A stretch of 64,000 bases of DNA from Myoxocephalus aenaeus (taxonomy: Eukaryota; Chordata; Actinopteri; Perciformes; Cottidae), in contig JBAMJR010000011.1 of assembly GCA_038501785.1 (NCBI GenBank), forward strand, positions 1,885,001-1,949,000, given 5' to 3'. Numbering within the stretch: position 1 is the first letter of the stretch; every line of letters begins with the position of its first letter. Under the pieces are notes generated by a model. It made no database searches, was not told the origin of the DNA, and worked only from the letters and a program-made list of their open reading frames with translations. The translations under genes were made by a program, and so were the position numbers. Of the stretch, positions 24,441 through 37,198 are shown in pieces.

Positions 24441-27400
24441 TCAGGGTTACAAACCTGCGGTGTGACGGCCAGAGACCGGAACCTGGTCTTTTGGCGCTGA
24501 GTAACTGCATGGCAGGAACTGGGTTGTTGAAGAGGTGGCAGAAGCAGAACATGGCACAAACCAAAACACCAGAGGGAGCCCGAACATCCTAAAAACACAC
24601 AGCAAAGGAGACTCTGAGACACTTCAAGAAAAGCTGGGTAATCATTATATTCTAAAGCTTTGCTAATATACCTTTTGGTCTAGTCTGCCATGCATGTTAA
24701 CCCTTGCACTGCTACCATTTACATCTTGGCATTGCAGCAATGACAGTGGGAACATGTATAGATCAAGCCACACAACACAGATTCTAAGTTGGTGAATTCT
24801 TGCTGTAGATCTTCAATGTCATCCTGCTATAAGAAGAACCGTTAAAGTAGCCAAGAAGCTGCTGTACCTAGCTTTCTACGAAGTCACAGCTTAAGAAAGT
24901 TCATATTTGAGTTTATGAAATGTCTGATGATGAAACCATGTGCCCAAACAGGACAACATGTTATGTAACGGTAGTCAAGATGTTTGCACACTGAATGAAT
25001 TCACTGTCATATATTTACTCGGTTCATTTCAGGTTGCAGGAAGACAAAAGCATTCTTGTGATCCGAAGCAGAGAAAACATTTTGTTTAAAAAGTAACCGT
25101 TTGATGGCGGTTATGCAAGACGGAGCAATTTGCCAAGCCACAGCAAAACCACAGTGACTTGGCAATAACATGCTGCACCGTGTACAGTGTGGCTGTCACT
25201 GAATTAGAAAAGACAGAAAGCCCTGTTTCACTGAATACTTCAGTAGTAGTGATTGTATTGCAAGACATTTGTGTTTAGGGTTTTAGCTGTGCTCAAATAT
25301 GCATGACATTATCAAATATGTAAAGGGCCAGTGTGTAGAATCAAGAGTTATCATATCTAGCGGTGAGGTTTGCAGTTTGTCCAACCAACAGAAACTTCTC
25401 CCGTGCCTTTTATATTGCTTGCACGTGCCAAGCATGTCGACAATTACGGTGGCCAACGCAAAAAAGCAACTGTCGGCTCTGGGCTACTGTAGAAACATAG
25501 CAGTGTAGATATAAACTGCTCATTCTTAAGTCACAAAAAGACAACTATTCTGGTTTTCTGGTGAGTAAACACTAAGAAAAACATACTTAATAATATGTAA
25601 GATTTCTGCCAATAGATCCCCCAAAATGTTACACACTGGCCCCTTAATGTGTACGCATAGGCATACTAAAAGTGCAAATAATTGCTGAGGAAACCTTGTT
25701 AATTATATATATATATATATTAAATTATTATTATTATTATTATTATTAATAATAATAATAATGTTTGTTTTTTACTGAACACAGGCATACAATAAGAGAC
25801 TCAAAAGTCCATATTTTTAAGTGCTGTGCAGAGACTCAAAACATCAGTCAATTCAAAATAAAACACAACTCCATGGGATGTATTGTGGGATAATAATCAA
25901 AACTGGTCTCTATACATTAAAAGTACCTTCACTTCATAGTAAACTAAATTAATAATGGCACTGTACATGGTTAGAAGTGTTAGAATGAATATGATGAGCG
26001 TCTCCTTACCGAGCAGGTGATTACACACACATTTTTGGGATTCTGTTTGAGCCAGTTGTGCATGTTCTTACACACAGCAAACAGGTTGTGGAGGCTGGGA
26101 GCCTGGCGAGAAGGCCAATTACACTCGGAAACCTGGAAATTAGTTGGTGCAAGAAATAAGAGACAAAGGAGGAATGAGTAAAACAGGGATTGACACAGAA
26201 ACAGACATATCCAGACATAGAAAGAAGCAGAGAAGAGGCAGAGAGAAAGGGGAACGAGCAGAAATAGAGGAAACCAAAATAGTCAGGAGGGGAGGAGAAA
26301 GGAGAGGTTGAGGTCAGCAAAGACCCTGCATTGGCAGAGCAACACAACACGCCTGTTGCCATATTAAGTAATCTGCTAGAGATACAGCAACTTCCTCAAG
26401 CAGCTCAATTTTTCAGCTTTCTTGGATGTTTCTACCGGAGGGGGGCAGTGTTTTCCTCTCACTCGAAACCAAATCCAGCTGTGCAAAAGTGCTGCATGAC
26501 AAAGACTACATGCTGAGATAGTCATAACCATAAAGATGGAATAAAATAGAATAGATGGCGCAATCAGATTCAAATCCTTTTGAAATTATAATTTAGCTGG
26601 AAAATGTGGGTTGGTGAACCATTCGTTAGATCTTTCATTGAGAGACATATCGAGTCGCATGTAAAAGATGCATGTTGAATCACTGCTGTGTTGCATCTGT
26701 TGAAGATTAAAGAGTGTTATGTATACTAAAACACACACCCTGATGTTGCTATATCACTCAAGACCATCACCAAAAGTCATTTCAGCTCACGGTTTATCCC
26801 AAAAAACAGTTAACTGGATGAAGATTTGTTGAACGCTATAATACAATCACGAAGGGTTTCTTTCAAGTGAGAGGATAGTACTATATGGTATTTTCTGACT
26901 CAACATTGTCTCAATGTTGAGTCAGAAAATACCATATAGTACATGAGTCCTGATGTTGTCTGTCTCAATCAAACCTTTCAACTATGAGTTGCTCATACGG
27001 CTGAACCCACTGAGAACACCTAATTCTGCAGGTCTCAGCCACATTTACTTATGGTTTTACTTCTGTTGTCTGTATGGTGACCTCCCAACTAGTGAAAAAC
27101 TCTATATGTGAGCATTAACAAACAGTTGCCTAATTACATATTAAGCAGACACAAAGCAACATTGTAAGTCATTTTAAATTGTGTTTCTGGCCACCTGATA
27201 AATATAAGTCAGATATTACCTTTCCTTTTAGTATTCATTTTGGTCTCAACCAACTCCTGAGGGAAATACCTGTCTCTTTAGCTACTAAATGCTCCACTGT
27301 TCAAACAGCTTGCTGTTTGGTGTTGGACAGGTAGCGTACAGCGGGTTTATCTGAGCTTCGTCAGGGCATCTAAAAAAAGCTGCAACATTGATGAAAGCAG

Positions 27401-30400
27401 TGAGAGTGAACCAAAACTACTGTTACAGGCTGTAAAACCAAAGTAATATGAAAAATGCTAAAATGCTCTGGAGAGGTGTTGGGTATTGCACAGTTGGGTG
27501 ATACTTCTCTGTGCGTTTGTCACTACTTTGCTTGACGCCAGTGGGAAAACAATGACTTATTGTAGCTTACATGACAGAGGAGTGAGAAATTATCGGCTCA
27601 ATTAGGAGAAATTAGAGGTTTATCTCAGGGGGTTCCCGTAGTTTATGAGCAGATTGAACACAGGCAAACCAAAAATAGAGCCATCAAACTGGAAATAAGT
27701 CCTCATATCTCACTGTAGTGAAAATGGTGCACAAACAAATACATCTGTAAGAGCTTAATCTGTAGCTTCATGAGACAGTATCACACTCACCCTGTTGGAG
27801 AATTTGGCGCCGCGGTAGTTACGCTGCGATAGATTGAAGACAGTGTAATGGTCGGCATGGCGACTGTCAAGGAAGGAGCGAATGTCCTCGACATGGTTCT
27901 GGCAGCCAATCTGGACTGACTCCGCTGGGTAGGTCATCACTGAAAATCAATACATCATTCAGCTGCTGGATGTTTAGAAGAGTTTAATGCACTGTTGGTG
28001 CAGATGTTTACACAATATACTGTATGAGATAGGCTCATGGCAGCGTCCTCCATCTTTTATCTGTCTTTATAATTATTCCGCAGTAGGTGAATTTACATTT
28101 TAAATGTGAAGAGTAGGTCTATATTCATGCATGACCGTTAGCCGCTGCACACATTATGAGTTCGAAGCCCTCGGGTGACAACGGTCCAGCTGACTATGTT
28201 CTCTAAAGGAATCACTGCTGCTCCACACTCATGCGCATGTGAAGCTGGAAGCAATGTGGGAATGAAAGATGAGCACAGAGGGAAAGCTGAGGTTGTCTGT
28301 TCATCTGAATGTGTTTATGAATGTGTTAATACAGTCTCTAAGGATCATACATCAACCCTTATTCTCCTGTATTACGCAGATAAAACACACTTTCACCTTC
28401 TCATCTGTTAGGTTTTCTACATTGTTTTTTTTTTCCTAATCTTTCCTAATCACTCTGAGAATTGGGAGCTTGCATGAACACTATTTTCAGCCTCGTATTT
28501 TCTTGCACCAATTGGGACTTAGAAATGTTTGGATATCCATAATATGACAGATGTTGGGTTGTTTGGTCACTGTCAATCAAATCTAATCAGACCAACCCAA
28601 CACAGTCCTAAATCAAACTGATTAAGCATTTGTGTGTTAAATTCTTCCTAAATAATAGCTAAACAAATGTTTGTACTTTCATTGTTGCTTATTTAGTCAT
28701 TGGTGATGTTATAGATAGAGAATCACTTATGATTTGAACTTTCAAAGTGTTTCAGAGTGCATCTACACACACATGCACACAAAGTCCAGCAGCTACAACC
28801 AAACGTGTTTACCTATGATCCGAGAAGTGATGTAGGCAATATCCAGCTCCCCTTTAGTGTACCTGTAGCAAGGAAAGATTTGTTTAAGAATATTTTTCCA
28901 TGCAATTCTCGTGACACAGAGAAAAGTGAAAGAGAATTACTATCAAAAGCTATGACGACCTTCAATATATTACTATTTCGACCACAGCGGATGTGATTGA
29001 TAAATGTGATTGATAAATCCTTGAAATTTGCACAGTATTTATGAAAGCAAATCCCCCTTGCTCTGTGTTGTATTACAGGTGTTATCCAGGAGGCACGTGT
29101 GTTGATGGATTCAGACAATGCAAGCAGTTAGACAAGAGACGCCCTGTTCTTGAAAAATATCAAATCATTAAAAAGAGGAGATCAATGCATGACCAGCATC
29201 CAAAAGGTTGATCCATTTGCCTCCAGCTGTCAGTGCACCAGGCTGCATGTCATACATATCTGAGTAATTAGACTCAGCAGGCTTTAGAGCAGAAGCTTCC
29301 GTGTGCCTGGCTTTGGGGAAGTTGTCTTTTTCAGGCTCACCACACTAGGCTGATCTGCCCGGGATCAAAGGAATATTATATGTGAATTCTTCAATTGAGC
29401 ATCACTGCCTTTCACTGCTAAATTTAGCTATTCCATATGGAGTTTTTTTCCAAACTGTGAGAGCAGCTGGGGTGCAAACACACACAAGTAATCCACTACG
29501 CACCATGGAAGTGAAGGAAAACAGTGCATATGAAACACTATGAAGCAGGTGCAGAGTGGAGTGTAATTTGTTGTAACGGACTCACTAAATGTCTTGTATT
29601 TAAAGAGTCATTTGTAAAAATGTGTTTACCCAACAGCGGCACACGGTTCGACAGGATTGCAGTTATCATGCAAAACACATTAGTGTGGCTAATGTGCATC
29701 CGATTGAGTTGACTTGTGTCCGATAGTGAAAACCCCCCAAGCAGGGCTGATCTGTGCCGATCCCCTCTGTGTGGTCATGGAGGAGCGCCATATGGCCCTG
29801 ATGCAATCCTTGACCTGGTTACGTAATGCAGTGCTACTCAACTAGTCTGCTTTTTGAGCGAGAGCATGCTCAGTGTGTCTTGGGATTTTATTCATCTTAC
29901 ATCATCATATATGTCAATTCAAAAAAGAAGAAAGAAAACATTTATTTGTTGTGTGACATAGACATTTTCTAATGAAACAGACAAACAACCAAAGTTAAAT
30001 CCATCAGACCTGTTGCCTCTGTAAGCCCTCCATAGTGAAGTAATTGGACCACAGTTCAGGTTTGTGAGTTTATCCCCGAGTGAAAATGCAGACTGCAGGT
30101 TTCACAGTGTCATGAAAGGTGAATATCTGTATTCCTTGATACTATTTAAGCCAGTATTTGTCACTTTTCTTGACCTTATTTAGGTTGCTAGAGCACATAT
30201 TGTGTATTACCTTGGAGTAAAAATAGAGTAATGTTTGAAATACATTTTGAAGAAAAAAAAATTAAACCATTTGATCTTGTTCTCTGATTTTGTCCAGGAA
30301 ATATATTCCACAAATCCCTGCTTTTCTCTTGAAATAGCTTGTTGGTTATTAAAGGAGGGAAGCAAGTTGGGTGTCAGGTTTAAATGGCCATGGCCAATAG

Positions 30401-30965
30401 ACATAGAATATGCAAATGAGCAGTCTCCATGACCTCTTGAGGTTCGAGCTGCAGTCAATTAAAAAGTACTGCAAGGTGTGGTACAGGGAACGAATAGACG
30501 GAGAAGGACACGACTGGACAGAAGGGCAAGGCTGACACGGGGGACTTTCCTTCTTTCTGCTCATCAAGCTTGTCAATATACTAGCTGTCTGAGGCTAATG
30601 TGTTTGAAACAGCAGTAGTTAACAATGTTGCTAACTGTTATGTGTTTGACTCATTTTACTTCTACTGTTGCATATGTGTACAGTTACTAGCACGAGGGAA
30701 AATCCAACTTATTTGATAGTCTGTATGAATTTACTTCTCTTGTTACTGCACAAAAAGAGCCTACATTTGGTCAAACTCTCTTGTTTGTGGAATCTCATTT
30801 TGATCTCATTTTGAATCACTATAATTCAATGTGTTCTCCAATACTGTTTTCACAGTTTCGTTATTGCTTTCAGTCCAGCTTCTGTCTTTCGCCTTTATTG
30901 AAAGTGTGTTTAGCTCGCAGCATAGCAGTGTAACTGCACGCACAGAGAGGGCAGAAGAGTGACAA

Positions 30966-31018
<53 letters not shown>

Positions 31019-34000
31019 GATACCCACCAGCACCAACACACATATGATACCCACCAGCACCAACACCACAGTGCCTGTTGTTTATATTTCCTACTGGAAA
31101 GTAAACATCAGGAGCACGAAAGCCATTTTAGGCTTTGTTACGGTCATGGAGAGGTGCTCAGTGACTATATACACTCACACACACACACACACTCGGGCCA
31201 GATCCTGATGGATATTAGATTTGGGTTTTCTACATTCCCTCCATGCTCCTCTCCAAAATGTTATTCTTTACAGCCTATTCAGCTTTTTTAACAGCATTCT
31301 TATATGTACATCAACATTTATATTTTACAGTTGAGAATGGCAACCAATTGAAAACTAACAGAAAGGCACTGATCATAAAATGTTTGCACTGAAACCCACT
31401 GACCCCAGGGTCTGACACAGAGGACACTAAACTGGACTTTTTGCAAATAGTGACGGGAAAAAATGTGTGTGGTGGAGAAATAATTTCGGAGAGACAAAGA
31501 GAGATGCCAACAGAGTGTGTGTGTTGATGAAACGGGGACAGATGAGAAATAAAAATAAGAGAGACAGATGAATGTGTGTCTGGCGGGAGAGGGTGGAGGC
31601 TGAGGACACTGTGCCTTTCACAAAACCAGATCAGCCATCCAGACGGATCTGGACCATTGCCATTGAGTTTCTCACAGACGGAGGAACACACAGCTGAGCG
31701 TTACTGACAGATTAGTTTCCCTGCAAAAATTCTCTTCGGCCAGGTAAACATCCAAGAAGGCAGCGTTGAATAATTCAGCAGCAGCCTTTGGCGTAGAATA
31801 TAAATGAGAGGCGAAGAGGAACCAATGAGGTTGTGGTGTTAAAAGAAGGTCTTGTTAACAACTGAGCTCGCAGGGTTTTGACTTGTATCAAGCAAGCTCA
31901 GCGGAATTGATGCTGAAGTCTGTAGAAACGGTCTGTTTAAGATACACAAGCGCCATCTCTGGCAGAAAGTATGAAAAACCTTCAAGCTTAAAAAAAAAAG
32001 TATTATATATCAAATCAGATCATTGTGTAATCAAGATAAACTTCTCAATGGGGTAAACAACTATTACGAACTATTTCTTGAAACTAAAATAGAAATCAAG
32101 CCCCCACAAAATAATACCTGATCGTAAAGATAGTTTTTTTTATTATTATTATTTCAACTGTGTCTCTTGTGTGCACTTGTAATCCTATACATTTCCCCAT
32201 TGCGGGACTAATACAGGATTATTTTATCTTAAAAAATAGAATAAAAAATGTGTTGGAGATATTGCTCTCCTGCTTCTTTATGGCTGACTCAAACCTGCAT
32301 TCATTTTATTTTTTTGCTCACTTTGGAGAAGCGCAAAAAGCTAAAAATACAACATTGACAACACTTTACTTATGACGTTTATATTGGGAGCAAGTTGTCT
32401 ATTTGCACATTCAGCAGCATACAGTAAAGCGGCATTATTATATATTTAGAGTCCACCTGATGAAGTCTGATGTCTGTTTAGCTGTTTTGACCTCCAGGGG
32501 AAATATCTGCCTCTTTAGCGGTTAGATGCTCCACTAAGTTCACCAGCTGGTTGCTAACTGTGCTGACTGCTGTTTGGTGCTGAGCAGGATGTGCAGTGGT
32601 TCTTGACTCCCTTCCTGATGGATACAGAAGAAGTGGAAGAGACTCTGCAATTAGAGCTGATATAAATGCAGTGTGATGATTCTCTGAAGAATCAGCATCA
32701 GCTTCTCTCCCTACCTGACTTCTACCAAGGCTTGGAAAAGGCCAAGTTTCCTCTGATGCGACGCCACGCTAAATGAATGAGTCTGTTGGGCTCAACATAC
32801 ACATGTGAGCAAACATTTTCTCTGTTAACTCTGAACAAAAGCCAACTGAGAACCAAAATGGCCGACAGCCACGTCTGTGATGTCCTTTGCATCTCAACCA
32901 CCAAACTTACTCCTGACCTGCCAGCATCAGCATCCACAGTGCAGCATATTACACAGTATTCCGGTGTTAATGAGCCCAATTACTTAATAAAAGTAATCAA
33001 TTCAAGTTGATTACATTAACGATATTTGTAATGTTACTAAATTATTAAAATGTGTCATTTTTGCTGACGATACTAACTTATTTTGTTCAGGAAAACGATT
33101 GAAGGAACTTTTGTTTGTTATCGAAAAGGAGCTAGAAATTATACAATCTTGGTTCGATGTTAATACACTATCTCTTAATATAAAGAAAACAAAATTCATG
33201 TTTTTTAGAAATCAAACGGAATTAGAGGGGGATATTGAATTAAAATTCTGTGATGATAAAATTGAAAGAGTTTTTGAGACAAAATTCCTCGGGGTTGTGA
33301 TTGACCATAAAGTAACATGGAGACAACATATTGAATATATAAATAGTAACATTTCCAAGTCAATAGCAATACTGTATAAATGTAGAGATGTACTAACTTC
33401 TAAGGCCTTGTATATAATTTATTGCTCACTTATACTTCCATATTTATCTTATTGTGTGGAGGTGTGGGGGTCAACTTTTAAAACATCTATAAATTCAACA
33501 GTTTTTTACAAAAACGAGCGATACGCATCATGAATAATGCTGGATACTATGAGCACACAAATCCTTTGTTTTACAGATTACATGTTATGAAATTTAATGA
33601 TTTGGTTTATTATAAAATAATGCACAGATGTACAGAGCTAAAGCAAAGTCACTCCCAGTCACTTTACAAAGGTTGTTTTCAATACATGAGTGTAAATATG
33701 ATTTGAGAGATGTTTGTAAGTTTATTGTACAAAAAGCTAAAAAGGGGATTAAAAGAAGATGTATTTCTATTGTAGGAGTTCAATTATGGAACTCAATTAT
33801 GGAACAACGCTAAAATGGATGTAAGAACTGTCCACTCATTTTTGGTTTTCAAAAGGATTATTTATAAAACAATTTTTGAGGGTTACAAGTGTGAATGAAA
33901 TGTATGTATATGGAAGATGTATGTGTATGTATTTGGTTTTCTTTATTTCAAATTAATTATCTGATTTAATTGTTAATAATAATTTAGGATAGGAATATAT

Positions 34001-34274
34001 AAGCATTTTTTGCTTCTACCTATACCTTTTCAGTCTTTCTGTTTTGTATATTATATAGAATATTGTATTGTATTGTATTGTAATGATTGACTGAATAAAA
34101 CACACAAACAAACAAAAAATAACATTTCATAACAAACTTTAGGTGATTTGTTAACAACCCCAATAACTTATTTGCACAACTAGCCATACCCATCCCCCTT
34201 GTTTTTCTCCCTGTATAGGGGCTGGTTTTGAGAATGAGTTGCCAACCCTTTTTGTAACAAAATGAATGAGAATA

Positions 34275-34359
<85 letters not shown>

Positions 34360-37128
34360 AATTGACTTCATCTGATTCATTTTGCGATATACCTCACCTC
34401 TAGTGAGTGGCCCAGACTTTTGTATATTTTTCTGTTTGTGGCCCTAAGTGAAAAAAGTTTGGACACCCCTGATCTAAAGCAAATGCTTGAAACAATTATT
34501 TATTTGAGATCAAATAGACTAAATATAAGATATCACGACTTCCTTGAATTGATGTCGTGATTAATATATTTTAGACAATAGACAAGAGAGGCAAAGTGCT
34601 TTTTAGAGGAGAAAGATTTACAGAGATACAAAGAGACATGTCAGCCAAGTTTAGTGTTAATGATTTGGGGACAAAAATGAAAATAAGTAAGATGAGAACA
34701 TCAGTGAAAGAGGGAGAGCGAGAGAGAAAGCAGCCTCCTTTGTGGTTGATAGAGATCAGCGGAGCTCTCAAGAATACATCATTAGATCCTGCAGCTTGTT
34801 ATCAAATCCCTCTAATTAACTGCTGACTTTGTCTCCAAGTTTTATGGAGCAAAACAGGGAAACTACCAATGGCAGTCAATGGGCAGGACCCAGATAATCT
34901 ATATAATCCTGTTAATATGCTTGGAACGGCTCTGTAAATCTACTATATTGTCTGTTGTATAGCTCAGTTTACAAGATGTTTATTTATTTATGAAGGCAAT
35001 AAACCATATAGTGCAGGCTATATCCTTGGAAAATCACTTGTGTTGTCACAGTCATCTTTTCTGTCTTTCCATCTCTAAATACAGCTATTAAATGCTGTGC
35101 ATACAACAGCACTCTCCAGTCAACGCTCCAGTGTGTCAGATCACAGCGGGATAGTTTATGTTGACACTTGTCATAGCATCATCAAAGAAACCTGTCTAAG
35201 CAGTTTTAAAGAGTCCTGCACTAAACCGTGGCACATTACTGTACCTCTGCCAAGCTACCACGGTAGCCACCGCCCCATTATCCCAACCACCCACCCACTC
35301 ACACATACATACATATACAGTCAACACACAAACACACACCACCACACACAGGGCCCAAATGAAATGAATCCTTCAGTATCAGCAGTGCACTGGCCATTTG
35401 GCACAATGAACTGCCATATAAATAATTCAGCCAGGACAGGAGACGGCAAAGAGAGGAGAGGAGAGGAGATGAAGGAAAGGTGGAGCTGAGATGAGGGGTG
35501 AGAGAGGCAGCCGAAAAACACTCGGGGAAACGACATGGACAGAGTGGGAGTTTGCCAAGATGTGAGCAGCTTTGATCGTTGTGTCTCTGCTCCTCTAGCA
35601 GAGAAACAACGTTCAAAGTTGCTGAGTCAATAGTGAGAGAGGAGCTGTGTGTGTTTTTGACAATACAGAGGCCCCTTTGTGCTGCCCTGTGCAGATGCCT
35701 GTGCACAAACACACTGGGACGACCGAGCCGTGCCAGACTCTGCTGCCTCCCTCTTTCCTCCCTCCATCTACACTGCTCTGTTTCTCCTCTAAAGCTGTTG
35801 GACACTCACATTACATTGTAATTAGTCACTGAAACAACATTCAATTGATCAAAGTAATCACTACATTTGATATTTATTAGATGAACATGTGCAAAATCCA
35901 ACTGTGTGACCAGGTCTGTGCAGTGTGTGGTTGTGCTGCCGAGAAACGGTTTTGCTTTACTTTATAAACTGCTCCAAATTCTATAATATCACTTGTCACA
36001 CGAGGGTTCTTACAACAAACAATAACAACAATGTCACAGTTTCATGTCACACTGTGGGTCCAATAAAGTGTTTATATCAGACTACACCACATCACTATTA
36101 AGCATTTCAGATGCAATTAATGAAAATGGTATTCAACAATGTAAATAGAAAAGAAATAGATGACATGTCATCAATGTTTTGAAAAATGTATCCATAGATG
36201 GCTATAGCACTATCACACAAAAAATACAAAGAAGAGGAGGAGAATGTGTGACTTTGGGTGAAATATGTTTTTCAGCAGTAACATTATACCTCACCAGTGT
36301 ATGCTGATCAAATTGACTTTGGTTTCAGTTTGGGTTGTAAATGTGTTTTGTAACAGCTGTCACATTATGGGATTGGGGTCACAGAAGCACCTTATTGGCA
36401 TGTCTCTTAAATTTGTAAATGGATAAGCCCTCAATTGCACAGTGATTTTGCTCATCAATACATACAATATTTGATATGAACCTGTACCAACCACTATCAT
36501 CTACCTAAAATCAGCACTTCTGTACCATACTTTTGAACCCAAATTGCAGGTAATAGCACTTGCACCAGCAGCAGGCAATGTCAACCTGTGTCGTTTATCC
36601 TCTAAGATTGTCCTGATTCATTTTGAAAGGTGATGGTGAAAGGACTGAGATCGTGAATCAGATTTTATTTATCTGAAGAACGGGAATAGGGATGCAGAGG
36701 CTGAAAGGAAAGAACACACTAGTACAGTACATCATGTGTATGAATACAGCGCTAACTTACGTGGCGACCTGATGCATGACCTTGGTGGACGTGTCTTTCA
36801 GCGTGTCCTTCAAGTTGTCCTTGAAGTTGCTGAAGAACTTCCCAGCGCCTCCCTTCACCATGTCCAACAGTCCTCCGCCAGAGTTGGCATCCACATCTGG
36901 GGACAGAAGACCATTCGCCAATAAGAATCCGGAGAGAAATAAAATATACATGTACACAGCAGACACACTAAGGGAGCTCACAGGAATGTATGCATGTCTT
37001 TCAAGGATCTATACATTACTATATAAATAAAAATGATCCTTCAATTACAAACTGGAGTTCAGAGGTTTTTATTTGACGAAATATATGATGAAAATATGAG
37101 TCACTGCACAACACACTAAGTAAATATG

Positions 37129-37198
<70 letters not shown>

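Larger units (their letters stand above)
28863..36760 (-). other. dnajc6 intron 2
   Basis: A 7.9-kb intron between exons 2 and 3. It contains the CA repeat at 30968, the interspersed repeat at 32488, the hAT relic, the broken LINE and the TA tract. 28863-30960 and 34480-36760 look unique, and I see no exon in them. Confidence 0.8.

Noticed and set aside
33099..33533. Plus-strand ORF of 144 codons as a host gene
   Set aside because: It is LINE reverse transcriptase, with the rest continuing in shifted frames.
35097..35805. ORFs on both strands near 35.1-35.8 kb
   Set aside because: Low-complexity Ser/Leu or His/Thr-rich translations within dnajc6 intron 2, open on both strands, with no conserved motif.
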